From Paramacrobiotus richtersi (taxonomy: Eukaryota > Tardigrada > Eutardigrada > Parachela > Macrobiotidae), in assembly GCA_034698045.1 (NCBI GenBank), contig JAQGAU010000067.1:1-46031 (forward strand): a DNA stretch of 46,031 nucleotides, read 5' to 3'. Of this stretch, positions 1-10,239 are shown one piece after another. Position 1 is the first letter of the stretch, and every line of letters starts with the position of its first letter. The notes beneath the pieces were generated by a model. The model had not been told where the DNA came from. It was given only the letters and a program-made list of their open reading frames with translations, and ran no database searches. The translations under genes and the position numbers were made by a program.

Positions 1-56
1 TGTCATGCATGTCGATGCATGGCACCTGCTGGACCGAAATGGCCAGAGGAATAAAC

Positions 57-112
57 TTGTCTTGTCTTGTCTTGTCTGTCTTGTTTTCAGTCTTGTCTGT
101 CTTGTTTTCAAG
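57..112. repeat. CTTGT/CTGTCTTGTTTTCA tandem repeat
   Basis: Short tandem repeat of cttgt units followed by two copies of a longer unit ending in cttgttttca. The open reading frame running through it is a by-product of the repeat and has no other coding signal. Confidence 0.8.
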
Positions 113-1130
113 AGCGTTTCATCTCTTCAACACTCACGTCAAGTTAATCGAGGCACAGATCGAAAGTCACCTTAAAAATCCGAAGCTAGTGCCCCATGTT
201 AACATTTTAAGTGCCTTATGCTATGAACTGAACACAACAGTCGCCGAGCTGTAGGACCGTTTGAAATTCAAGTTACCGTTTCTTAACGATTATGAAAGAA
301 AGTCTTTGTAGTTCGTGCGGTAAAAACGTTTTGGACAGTTACCGGTACCTTGACGGCAACATACAGGGAAATTAAAACTTTTATTAATAATTCCGTGCAA
401 CAGCAGTTCTTTCACTTGGCCGTTTATTTGTCCATGTGAAATTTATCACTGCTCTTGTATGTAAGACATTTAGAGGCTATTGTTGACCAAATTTCGAATA
501 GATTTATCAATGTGCTATGCGGAAAAATCGAAAGCATATTGGCAGTGACACCGTCCGTGAATCGCTGAGGTCAACTATGGCGAATGGGTTTATTCATGCG
601 ACTTTTACGCTGGCGGAGTCGATTGTCTGAAGGAGCTGTCCTTCGAATGTTATTGTAGAATGTAAATACTCACAGCTTTAAGAGAATAAAGAATGCTCTT
701 TCGAACCGCATCACACTTTGCTGATATTAGCGATATATGAATGGCCTGAGATGTTCTATGAGTACTTACTTCGAAACGGGGGAATTTCGTTCCAGGGCAC
801 GATCTTATTAATCGGTCAATTTTGATTAAACTTGTTTCTGTGCTGCATTGAATTTCTGGATAAGCTTGCTATGGCAAAAACATGGCATAATATATGGTAA
901 TTAGTATACAAAAGTGACTTTAAATGATGACATTCGCAGACGGCAGCCTTCAGCAGAAAATCAACAACTGAGCGCCACCCGTTAGTTACCGATATTAGAC
1001 AAGTGCTGAATGGGCACGTGTTGTTGATCGTTTACCTAACATCCGATGTCGTAGCAGTTCAAAGTCACCTGTCTCCGATCGGGAGTGAGTTTCTTTGAAC
1101 AGGTCATTTCGCTATGATTTCACGAGAGAT
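113..1130. other. Intergenic, nothing recognised
   Basis: AT-leaning DNA with no open frame longer than chance and no recognisable RNA gene. From about 1185 onward the sequence becomes similar to the 5' flanks of the two other GPCR copies (near 39060-39140 and 43095-43170 on the opposite strand), so it belongs to the duplicated GPCR unit. Confidence 0.5.
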
Positions 1131-1357
1131 CGCCTGATCGGTGTACCGAACTTTACGAACATCGTCTGTGCTATCCCAACCGTACCAATAAGAGGAATCA
1201 GTTGACGCACGGCGGGCTGCTGAACGAGCTAAACACTCGCCTTTCGAGCCGAACAATAATTCTGATTTCTTGGTGTGGCTTATTTCCACAATCTCGCTGC
1301 CCAGTGTCCACACAAACTGCAGCGCGCTACGCATACTGAGTACGTACAGTCTCTAGA

Positions 1358-2551
1358 ATGAATATTTCCGATAACAATCACACAGACGACGAGAGCATCT
1401 TGGACGAATCCTGCAACCACTTTAGTAACTGGAAAGAACCGATGGCCTGGGTCGACTTATGCATTATGTGCTGCATTGCTGACAGTCAATTCCTTATCTC
1501 GCACGCACTTCCACGCGAGTAAGATAAGCAATTGACTGTTAGCATTATAAGCACAAACTTATTCGGTCTAATCAGCCTTCTTCAGTCCAATCAAACTATT
1601 AATCCATCCTTTAAAATCTATATCGGCAACTTACTTTTAGAAACCTGTCTTTCGCCTTATCTGACAACCCGCTTGACCTTTTGTACGAACTGTCTTGCGA
1701 CCGTTGGGTAATGAGCTGGGCCGTTTGCGACTTGTTCTTATACTGCAAGTACGCACTCACAGCTTGGGCCATGCACGCCCACGTCCTAATTTCGCTGATT
1801 GTGGGCTGTCGTTTTTCCCTACAGTTATCGGCTAAAACACTCGCTGACAACGGCACTGGTGTTGTGTTGCGGAGCTATTGTTTACGTGCACGTTTGGATT
1901 CTGCCCGGAATTGTCATGGATTTACTGTTTTACCGGGATTCAGCAGAGGAGTTAAAGTGCGAACTGAACACTGGCGCCCAGAAGCCCTGGGCAATGGCAG
2001 TACAAAGTCTCCTGTTTTTGGCACCGATCGCTTTTGTGGCGATTTCGTACATATTTATAGTTGTCAGGCTTCGGTCCCAGTCGAAAGTGAGACATACTGG
2101 GAGAGCAGAAGACATGAAACGGAATCCTTCAGACATACAAGAACAGGTGAGACCGTCCGATCTGTCAATCCGAAGTCCGTATGAGATAATGTTTTTTGAT
2201 GCACAGTTCAATCACCATGCTTTTAATTACTGTTTGAGATTTCATTAAATTTTTACAGCTCGCTAACGAGGCTGGGCAAGTAAACGATCCGAACAGCCGT
2301 CACCGAGAAAAGAGTACTCATCAAAACAGGCGAACATTTTTCATCTTAACGTCCTTAACATGCCGTCTTATAATCACACGGACACCTCATGAGGTAAACC
2401 AAATGATGGCCATAATGGGCTTCTCGCACCCGCCGACCTGAACGAAAGCTTGACTTGTTTGTGGACGGCGGAGGCTATTCTGGATCCCCTGTTATCAACT
2501 TATTTAATCACTGATCTCAAGCGTATATGCAGCAGTTTTTTAAAGAACTAA
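1358..2551 (+). pseudogene. Decayed rhodopsin-like GPCR (copy 1 of the NRxW family)
   Basis: A class A seven-transmembrane receptor relic, clearly paralogous to the genes at 37864-39051 and 41872-43094. The frame opens with MNISDNNHTDDESILDES, matching both paralogues. It is broken by an inserted 64-base inverted repeat in TM1 that creates a stop (1478-1541), a 1-base loss near 1640 after the YIGNLLL segment, a 5-base loss near 1797 that deletes the NR of the TM3 NRxW motif, and a 1-base loss near 2430 before TM7. The stretch 1799-2146 (TM3 end to intracellular loop 3) stays open. The intron 2147-2258 (GTGAGA...TTTACAG) is at the same place as in both paralogues. The last exon starts at 2259 and still carries EAILDPLLSTYLITDLKRIC. 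Inference: no functional receptor can be made. Confidence 0.88.
1478..1541. mobile_element. Tiny foldback insertion inside the GPCR TM1 exon
   Basis: The two arms (about 1480-1503 and 1514-1541) are near-perfect inverted complements: acagtcaatt...ttatctcgc against gcgagtaagataag...aattgactgt. The pentamer gcatt occurs just before (1473-1477) and just after (1542-1546). Both paralogous genes read straight across this point without the insert, so it is an insertion with a probable 5-bp target duplication. It introduces a stop codon. Confidence 0.75.
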
Positions 2552-2740
2552 CAAGACAAATTCAGGAGTTTCTACATCAGAAATGTTTGTGGATGCAGGA
2601 CGATGCGTGTCAACGTTTGCAGATTCGCTTTTTACTACTGTCATGACTTTTTACGGTACCTTGGTCATTTCACAATTGTAGTACATGAGCTATTTCTTGC
2701 TAACTATCATTACAATTGTTACAATGCTTTGTTCTTGCAG
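2552..2740 (+). repeat. 3' flank shared with GPCR copy 3
   Basis: The sequence after the stop (gtttctacatcag, then ctttttacggtaccttgg and atttcacaat) matches the reverse complement of the 3' flank of copy 3 (about 41640-41871). The duplicated unit therefore included non-coding DNA. No gene here. Confidence 0.65.
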
Positions 2741-3226
2741 TTGCCGAGTCAGCACCATACGTGTATGTTACTCATTCTTCCGCATTATAATCGCATGCAA
2801 AACTTGTACTTGTCAATTTACAGACTGTAGTTTTGCAGTTATTGCGTGGATCGTCGTCTTCGGAAGTAGTCCATGCGTTACCATAATGCAGCCGGCTGTG
2901 CAGGTCTTCTCATAACTGCATATAGTGCAGGTCATGACATGGTGTGTTATTACTGAAGCGTTATTACTGCAAAGATGTATTTAATGTAAGTTTCCGTAAA
3001 ACGCACCAAACATCATATGTATACAAAAAACATGCGTTAGTGTTAGCCAGTGTCTCAATCGACGAAACCTACAGTGTGTTAGTAAGCTCTACAGAAGTAT
3101 ACAGTGGTGAACGGCAGCGTACCCACCTGTAGTCAGGTTTGATTGTACGTTGTTTCATTGCCCACACTGCAGCGATTCCTATGTTCATGACTTTATCACA
3201 TTGAAGCGTGTTCTCGATCATACTCG

Positions 3227-3540
3227 ATGTGCCATAACGATGAGTGCTTATTAAGCATTGATTTAACTGCGCTTAAAGGAACAATCGTCGTCTGGCCACG
3301 GGCACATTTGGATAATTCTGCACGCCTTATGAAATTACTGCAAAAGTGTCTTCAAGCGAGATGTTTATATTCGTACAAGTTCCTTTATCGAGGTGCTTTT
3401 TACTCGCATGTTGCGGTGTTTAAAATTATTGCAACACTGACTGAAGTCCGAAGCTGTTATGGTACACAGCTTCCGATACACGACTGGAGCAACTATTGCG
3501 GACTTGTGATACGGTCACTGATACCTAATCGGATAAGGTG
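3227..3540. repeat. Diverged repeat, partner at 12110-12420
   Basis: Non-coding block sharing ordered matches with 12110-12420: gtgccataac/gtgccacaac, aattaagcat/attaagcatt, aatcgtc, gtacaagttc, and an ACAC-rich end. It is followed at 3588-3740 by a second block matching 14970-15090. An open frame crosses it but is not supported by the partner copy. Confidence 0.5.
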
Positions 3541-3587
3541 ATGAAAAACTTGAACGTTTGCGCGTACGAACGGTTTCATATGTGGAT

Positions 3588-3740
3588 TTCTTGTTCATAA
3601 CGCAAATATGCTAAACGGTCTACAGTCTACTTCGATGCTACATATCTATTTATATTGTTCCTAATGCGTTCATTCGCTTTTGAGAGGTTTTTATTGATCT
3701 ATTTTTAGGTTTACACATCCGGTGATTTATTAAGATAAAC
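3588..3740. repeat. Diverged repeat, partner at 14970-15090
   Basis: Shares tcttgttcataacgcaaatatgc-type sequence and atccggtgatttattaa with the 3' flank of the gustatory-receptor-like gene at 14970-15090. In the partner copy that receptor gene separates this block from the preceding one. Confidence 0.5.
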
Positions 3741-3955
3741 AGAATTCTTGGACAATTAAAGATAGAACGGCCTTTACTTGTCAACAACTGTTTCCAGGGA
3801 GGCTGATAAATTAATCCAAATAGGTTACTGAAATCGAACAGTACGTAAACTACCAACAAGGATCTCCGTACACACTACAGAGGAGTAGTAGCGCGTTCAT
3901 GCAATGAAGTATTTGCGGTACAGCAAAGTTAACAAAGGAAAATGCTAATTAGGCT

Positions 3956-6670
3956 TCAATAAGGAAAAGTTTTTCCGACAGACATCTCCACTCGTCCGCA
4001 CTGGACCTTAACGGACCGTAAAGCGTTGATAGCAGCCATTCGTTTGCCGGCTTCCTGGGTCTCTTTTGAATCAGGCCCGGACAGCTTAATGCAAATCTGT
4101 CGAGCTTCTTCTAGCCATTCCATAGTAGTGGGGACTACGTCGTTAAAAAACTTTTCATAATCACTCCGGTGGAGATCACGAAGCCAGGCTAGTGGTATTT
4201 CACATCCATCCAACAGAAACTGCGCACGGCCAAAATGATATCGCGGATAGATGGCGCTAAGCAAAGCACAACAGAATTATGCCCGAAATGTCTGTACCTC
4301 GCCAACGCGTAGCGGAAAATGCGCAATGGTTCCACCCCATGACGCTTGCTGCTTTTACTGACAGCATCGAGCATACCGTTTTTGCCATAAACTATGAGGG
4401 CTAATGTAGCTCGACGGTAACCAATAAAATAATACTATTAATTTGAGATTTTTTGATTCTTACCGGACACAAGCAACCATCCCACAGTACTTCTTCCACG
4501 CCTGGGCGTACTGACCGATCTCGAGAAAGGTATCCTCGCAATTGGCATTGCAGGCGTAATAGAAGTGGGCATCGGCATGTAGGATACTCAGTTCGTCCAG
4601 CTGTTCTGGGACTCTCGTCAGCTGTAGATCGTTCATTCCTAAACGCTCATCCGGCATTCCGTAAGCCGTATACAGCTTCACCTTTAATCCCTTGAACTTC
4701 AGCAGACGATCGCCGTTTAAGGCACCACACTGCAGACACGGTTCCAGGGCGCGGTCATCGCTGGGAATACGATCCGTACATCCCGTCGTCGAGCATTTGA
4801 GAGGATTTATCTCGGCATCCTGTTGGGAAAATTGCGGGATTTAACACGCTGCAGAAATATGAAGTAGTTCTTAAGCATACGTATGTATTGGTGCACTTGC
4901 GACAACTGCACTGTCGGAGATACACGTTGGGAAACATTTTTCGTCGGGCTTCCAGTGTGGAAAAGTAGACCACACGTGCCAGCAATTCGTTTTCACGCAG
5001 CTGCAATGAAACAACGACCATTTCACTGATTTCTTGTAGTTAGACTGCATTTAATGTACATGTATAAAACTTTTAGAAACATGGTAGTTTTAAATTTTCA
5101 GGCCTTTTTTAGTTAAATTGTAATAAAATGTCAATTGCAAGTTGTGAACTAGGCACAGGCTTCAGAAAATAACTTATCAGATGATATATACAGACGCAGG
5201 TCAGAAATTTCTTTGTCTACCACTCACATCTTTCAATCCAGTATAATTGGCCATATCTTCGGTGGCGATGACTTGCAGAGTCCGTCCTTGCATGGTCATG
5301 GTTACATTGGTATCCCAACAGACCGGAGTCATAGCCCGAAACGGATACTGTGGAAAAAGTGCCAGTGCATACGTGATTCTGTTCAGGGTATCTGCTAGTG
5401 GAAGAGCATTATAATGGACTGTCTGCATCAGGAGATTTGACTTCGGTAGCTTTTGGATAGTCTTGGCAGCTAACGGCCAAACTGTCTTGGGAACAGGTGG
5501 GAGCGCTGGACCTAGGCTGTTGGACAACCACAGTGATCTTTAAATGTGCCAAAGTCATACGTTAACAAGAATTTCCTGTAACATTGGACAATAAAACTAG
5601 GAAAATAATATTCTAATAATTACGGAGAAGAGCCGTGACGAGAATTTCCCATTGGGTACAGAGTACGAAGTTATTCAAAGATATGCATTAAAGCAAATAA
5701 CCTTATAACAGAACGTAATAAATGTGCAAATATGGATAACTTATTAGAAGATCTGAACACTACAATGGAATAGATGCATAAAGGGGTGCAGTAAGTAAAG
5801 AGTTTTGGTAGAAATAAAAATGTCCATGCAAATCGAAATCTTCATATAGAATAGACTTAAACCCCTCGCTTACTTCCTATATTGTTTTATTTTTGGACTT
5901 TTTATTGTATCTACATTGTTCCCGGGTTATTGACAAATACATTTCCAATTCCTCGCTGTTGCTGCATGGACTTACTACTTGTATTTCACATTGTGCGGAA
6001 GCGATTGTAAGATATCCACGGCACTCATTTTTTCCGAGAAACCCGGTACGCTCTCCTTTTGTCCACTCTGAGAAGAAACGTTCTTGTAGAGAACATCCAG
6101 CAAATCTTCACTCAATTTATGACGCAATAAAAGCTGAAACTTACTTCGATCTTGCTCAGAATTTTAGACCAGAGTATCTCCTTCGTGAAACATCCGGAAT
6201 AGCAGCAACCCGGTGCCTTGCAGTTCATGTTGAACGTATGCAGGAAATGCGTCTTCTGAATAACGCCATGGGTGGCCTTCAGGGCTTCACATTCGTGTTT
6301 GTGCTCCTTTTTCCAACTGATAAGCTGCAAAACAAACTTGTATATGGATGGGCGAAATACGAATGCACTGCATATACAATCACCATACAGAAGCAAGAAT
6401 ATCATGCAGTAAACCGAACTAAACTAAAGACTTAGTATTCTGATGAACTCTAACCTGGCACTTTTTGTCACAGTAACGATGGAGTTTGCAGTTGGAACAC
6501 GTTTGCAGAGAATCTGGTTCTTTGAAACAGTAGGCACACCGTGTGGCGTAGTGCTGATACGCAAAGGACCACACCCATGGTTCGCAAGAGAGAATGACAT
6601 CGCCAGCCGCAAAGGAGCGCGTAGAAGCTAGCGGGCTTCCGTGATGGCTTGCATCGCAAAATTCAGCCAT
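3956..6670 (-). CDS. SMYD-family protein (split SET plus MYND zinc finger), seven exons
   Basis: SMYD proteins are lysine methyltransferases with a SET domain split by a MYND zinc finger, followed by a helical C-terminal domain. Exons by phase and consensus: 6670-6455, 6324-6145, 6067-5976, 5516-5228, 5000-4881, 4819-4464, and a last part ending at 3956. Exon 1 holds the SET N-lobe (FAAGDVILSCEPW) and the MYND cysteines (CAYC, CSNC, YCDKKCQ); exon 2 completes it (SWKKEHKHEC). Exon 5 has the post-SET CSCRKC. The last part has WLEEARQICIKLSGPDS, like the terminal helices of SMYD1-3. The usual NHSCxPN motif of the SET core reads TPVCWDTN in exon 4, so methyltransferase activity is doubtful. The join between exon 6 (phase 2, GTAAGAATC donor) and the final frame is unresolved: 4189-4374 and 3956-4264 are in different frames and would need a very short intron (GTACAG...GCTTAG, 41 bases) or another acceptor. 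Confidence 0.82.
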
Positions 6671-7445
6671 TCGGTAATAGATCAAGTATACGCCTTGGAT
6701 CGGTACTCTTCCTTGGACAAAACAGTTGAAACCACCGGTAGGACCGTAGGCTTAAAAGTATGTCAGACTTACAAGGTTTTTTGTTTTAACATAAATTCAC
6801 GCAGTCAAAAATATGAGTACATTACAATCTCGTCAGTTGCGACGGTACGGCGCTGAATACTACACAGTTGCTGCATGTCAGTCTCCTCCAGCGCATCCGC
6901 ATACTATAATACGCATAAGGGCGATTGTTTGGTTCCGCGATGTTTTCGTCCATTTGCGAGCTGGCCGATGCAACCAGATTGTTGCTTTTCATCAGAACAT
7001 CCTGACTTTTCTGTTAACGGGTTAGCAACACTAAATTAGTATACCCGGATATAACCGGCTTTGAGGGTATCCATGATTATCTATAGTTTAACCATGTCGA
7101 AATTTGGTAAAGTGTATGTACTAGCTTTTTTTACACCCGCTTTCAAGATGTCCATGATTATCCGTAGTTCTAATAACTAATAAGTATTGTCGAAATTTGG
7201 TGAAGTGTTGTTGTCATGCATTTGTTCGTCGCTGGCCGAGCAACAATGTCGACACAGTACAAGTGGCAAGTTATATCACTATCAGATTGCCGACTGCGTG
7301 ATTGATCAGTTACAGTAACACGGAAATTGTCAGAATTCGTACTCATGAAGTGTGTTGTTTTCGCTAGCACGTGACAAAAATTATAAAATTATGTACCATT
7401 TCGTTTGCCTAATTGCAGAGTAAATGGTAGAACTGTTATTTGTTC
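6671..7445. other. Intergenic with an imperfect direct repeat
   Basis: No gene seen. Two diverged direct copies of a segment of about 50-60 bases, at 7066-7114 and 7148-7207, share tccatgattat, gtagtt/atagttt and gtcgaaatttggt.aagtg. Confidence 0.5.
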
Positions 7446-7454
7446 ACAACATTT
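7446..7454. repeat. Left target-site duplication of the MULE
   Basis: acaacattt directly precedes the left terminal inverted repeat and recurs exactly at 8680-8688 directly after the right one. Confidence 0.88.
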
Positions 7455-7720
7455 GGTGAAGGCTATGCACACACCCTTTCACACCCATTGGCTATGCACA
7501 CACTTTTATTGCAGCTTTTTTTTTACAGAATTTTACATGTAATATTACTCCCTTTACAATAGTTGTTCAGCAACAGAGGTCACTAACGTACTGCAGAATT
7601 ACGACCTTGACTACAACAAAACTCGCAAAAACTAAGTAATTCACTGAGAAAAAACCTGACCGTATTTCAAAAATCGCCCGCGTATTCCTCAATCAAGATT
7701 GTATAATTTACTCAAGAGAA

Positions 7721-7804
7721 ATGCCGATCGAAGTCGGAAGCTGCTTCGATACATGGGCCGATGCTATGAACGAGTTCGACGGGTACAAGCAAAGAACATT
7801 CCAG
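7721..7804 (+). pseudogene. Possible N-terminal exon of the MULE transposase
   Basis: From the ATG at 7721 the frame reads MPIEVGSCFDTWADAMNEFD and ends at TTCCAG before GTAGAT, a plausible 5' splice site. The short acidic/aromatic pattern (F..W.......F..Y......F) resembles the start of ZSWIM/MULE-type proteins. It is short, so the call rests mainly on its place inside the element. Confidence 0.4.
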
Positions 7805-7903
7805 GTAGATAACTGCAGCTGTTGACAGTCACGTTATTTGAATTCACGGAGAACTGCGCGTAGGTCTTCAGCATTGTAAACAGCAAGAAGTTGCCTTCTT
7901 CAC

Positions 7904-8377
7904 ATGACCGAAGCCAGGACCTTATATACAAATCAGCGGAATTTGCATGCGTCCATCGGTCCGGGTACCAAGCTAACAAAAGCGGCGAGCGCGTATTCAC
8001 ACGAACAAGAAGGAGCGATTGTGATGCCAAGCTCCAAAGAATACGATGCCAATGCAAATGAACTACGGCAACTCTGTCCCGCCAGCTTTTTGGACTACCT
8101 AGAGGAAAACTGGTTCTCTTGTCCTGAGCTATGGTCCATGGCGTTTCAAACCGGAGCGAGAACGTACGGTAACACCACCAATAACACACTGGAAGGATTC
8201 TTCCATTCAGCCAAGGTCAGCGTTAAATCATCGCGTAGAAAAGCCCCGAATCTTTTCGAGACAATTCGGATAGTCACTGACTTTGTCGGCGAAAAAGTTG
8301 CGGCATCAAAGTTCACGGAATTTGAATTTGCGGTAGAACTATTGTATAAAAAAAATTCCAGCTCGAATTCGGTATAA
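7904..8377 (+). pseudogene. MULE/ZSWIM-type transposase C-terminal remnant
   Basis: A 157-residue open frame containing FLDYLEENWFSCPELWSMAF, followed by YGNTTNNTLEGFFHSAKV. This W...C..LW (about 25 residues) TTNN.LE.FF..(L/A)K signature is the region just after the DDE catalytic core in MULE transposases and in animal ZSWIM proteins derived from them. The catalytic aspartates and the SWIM zinc finger are not present, and the frame ends in low-complexity KKNSSSNSV. It lies wholly between the element's terminal repeats. A domesticated gene is unlikely given the truncation. Confidence 0.75.
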
Positions 8378-8534
8378 GAAAGAACACCTCCGTGGATGTA
8401 TAGCGAGAGCGATGGAAAAAATAGAACTGGCTCAGTGCCCGAAAGAAAACTCTCAGATTCGGCAACCCCCGAAAATCTTCAGTTATTAGAGAATATATAC
8501 ATGTAAAATTATGTAAAAAAAAGCTGCAATAAAA

Positions 8535-8675
8535 GTGTGTGCGTAGCCAAAGGGTGTGTACCAAAGGTCGTGTGCATAGTCAAAGGGTGTGAGGCAAAAG
8601 GGTGTGTGCATAGCTAAAGGGTGTGAAAGGGTGTGTGCATAGCCAATGGGTGTGAAAGGGTGTGTGCATAGCCTT
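8535..8675. repeat. GGGTGTG tandem array in the right arm of the MULE
   Basis: Irregular tandem units of about 20-30 bases built from aaagggtgtg and tgtgcatagccaa. The left arm carries the inverse in shorter form (7461-7512), so the array is an expansion of the terminal repeat. Confidence 0.75.
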
Positions 8676-8679
8676 CACC

Positions 8680-8688
8680 ACAACATTT
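8680..8688. repeat. Right target-site duplication of the MULE
   Basis: acaacattt, identical to 7446-7454. Confidence 0.88.
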
Positions 8689-8889
8689 TCCAGGAAATGT
8701 TTGCCCATACAGACTGTATTGAACATACAGTAGTGAGAACTAACATTGGAACATTTCTGTAGGCACTAGTAGGAACATCCACCATTTGGACTACAAAGCA
8801 AAGGACTCGCGGTGTAACACATTTTGAATATCAAAGGAAAACACCACCCTCGCGCAAAAACTAACTTATTCGAAGGGCTCAGTCAAACA

Positions 8890-9050
8890 TAAAGCGCCGA
8901 TAGCTCATGCCGCGTAGTTGCTGGTTATCTGCGTCTCCCTTGAATCGGGCCGACACGGTGCATGATGCAAATCTGCCAAACTTCTTCCAGCCATTCCAGA
9001 CTGGATTATTGTAGAACAGGCGCGCCAGGAGCCTGAACTGATTAGCCAAA
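8890..9050 (-). pseudogene. Relic of a SMYD C-terminal exon
   Basis: On the minus strand, tggaatggctggaagaagtttggcagatttgcatc closely matches the last exon of the SMYD gene (4060-4130), which encodes MEWLEEARQICIKLSGPDS. Upstream, cattttggct...cagtt matches the segment encoding YHFGRAQFLL. The frame is shifted relative to the parent and no other SMYD exon lies nearby, so it is a fragment. Confidence 0.6.
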
Positions 9051-9423
9051 ATGACAATACTACGGCACCCCACGTAACCTGTATTACGTGATATCTAAGC
9101 AGCAGAGCTCTCGCTCTGACGTCTAACCTTTTCTCACGAGTGCATTAGTGAAAGCACTCTTGTGAATTTGCAACTGGTCTTGCTACGCATGCTGATGCTG
9201 CTTTGCGTAGACATTACGAAGCCAGTTCAGCTACATCAAGTATCATCGTTTCCATTGATGTGTCCCACCGTTCCTACCATCCAATGCAGTCTGGTTGTTC
9301 TACTTTCCTTGGCTCCCAAGAGACGTATAGTCGGAAATAATAAAATGTACTCATAATAAAATAAAATTTAGCGCCGTCACTAATCCAATTCGGCATGCAT
9401 TAAAGTACACGGTATTCGGCAAA

Positions 9424-9561
9424 CTATCTTATCCAACATAAAGTGCAGTCTGGGAATGAGCCTGGGCCTTTGTCAGCATCACCTGATCGGCATCCGATAT
9501 CACAGTAAGAACCCTCAAGCGGATCCGCCGCCATCCGACACTCACTGCAAAAGCGCACCAT
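9424..9561 (-). CDS. Short cysteine-rich open frame, uncertain
   Basis: A 45-codon frame from the ATG at 9561, with cysteines spaced like a zinc-ribbon pair (FCSEC ... YCDIGC ... CTLC). No start context, splice partner or paralogue in the window supports it. It may be an exon fragment or chance. Confidence 0.15.
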   Translation of the reverse strand: MVRFCSECRMAADPLEGSYCDIGCRSGDADKGPGSFPDCTLCWIR

Positions 9562-10239
9562 ATTTCCATGACTTTCTATGACTAATATACAACTTGCGCT
9601 GAACCTAAAGTGCAGTTATGTTTCTAAGTAAGCACACTGTGAAGGTCTGGGCATACATTTACTCCATCCGTTGTTTTATCTTTGTCTCTCTAAAGCATTC
9701 TACGTAATAGCTCCGTTTAGAAGGCTTGAAAATCGCAAGAAATCGTGGAGTCCATACCTGAGAAGCTGGATAGTGGAAACTCCCGCAGTAGCCCCAGGAA
9801 ATGGATGCACATACTGTAGACCGCGTCCTTTAATTACAGTAACAATAACGTTTCCCTTTGGTCTGAGATTTATACTATTAAAGGGGCAACCTGGTCGTGG
9901 GAAGTCACTGCATTTCGTGTTTATTAAAAGCTAGTCTTTCTCAAGAGTTTGCATGTCTACTGTACATATAACTCCTGCAAAGCTAAGCTGTGCATCAGTT
10001 GGTACCGGATTATGCTGCTAAATGTGCGTGATTGCTGCTGAAACATCGTTCCGAATGATTACGGCAGCCTGCTCACACACCATCCCAGGAGTTAATCCGC
10101 CAAAGCTTTAATATGGTACCAGACCGCTGACACACGGCGGTGCTCGGAACTTGCAAAGCATCTGATATCTGAGACGTTATTTACCCGTGTAGCTGGTTAG
10201 TTGATTGCCGATTCGGTATTGTCTTTTCCGTTCCTAGCC
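9562..10239. other. Intergenic, 5' flank of the next GPCR
   Basis: No gene recognised. An open frame at 9671-9934 has no family features. Confidence 0.4.

Larger units (their letters stand above)
7455..8679 (+). mobile_element. Mutator-like (MULE) DNA transposon, internally deleted
   Basis: The element is bounded by inverted repeats: ggtgaaggctatgcacacac at the left, and its complement ending in gcatagccttcacc at the right. Inner similarity continues through caccctttcacacccattgg, tttattgcagc and acatgtaa. A 9-bp duplication (acaacattt) flanks it, the size expected for Mutator-type transposition. Inside are a C-terminal transposase frame (7904-8377) and a possible N-terminal exon (7721-7804) with the catalytic middle missing. 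The right arm is expanded by tandem units of aaagggtgtgtgcatagcca type (about 8535-8675). Inference: a dead element that an autonomous relative could have moved. Confidence 0.88.

Noticed and set aside
9..254. 81-codon open frame near the left edge
   Set aside because: Runs through a cttgt tandem repeat and has no other coding feature.
1478..1546. Reading the TM1 insert of GPCR copy 1 as an intron
   Set aside because: Its ends are not GT-AG, it is an inverted repeat with flanking duplication, and the paralogues have no intron there.
5893..6435. 180-codon plus-strand open frame
   Set aside because: Antisense to SMYD exons 2 and 3; its openness reflects the coding strand opposite.
9162..9356. 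Plus-strand frames including one reading EFATGLATHADAALRRHYE
   Set aside because: No valid start, splice partner or paralogue; could be a chance frame.
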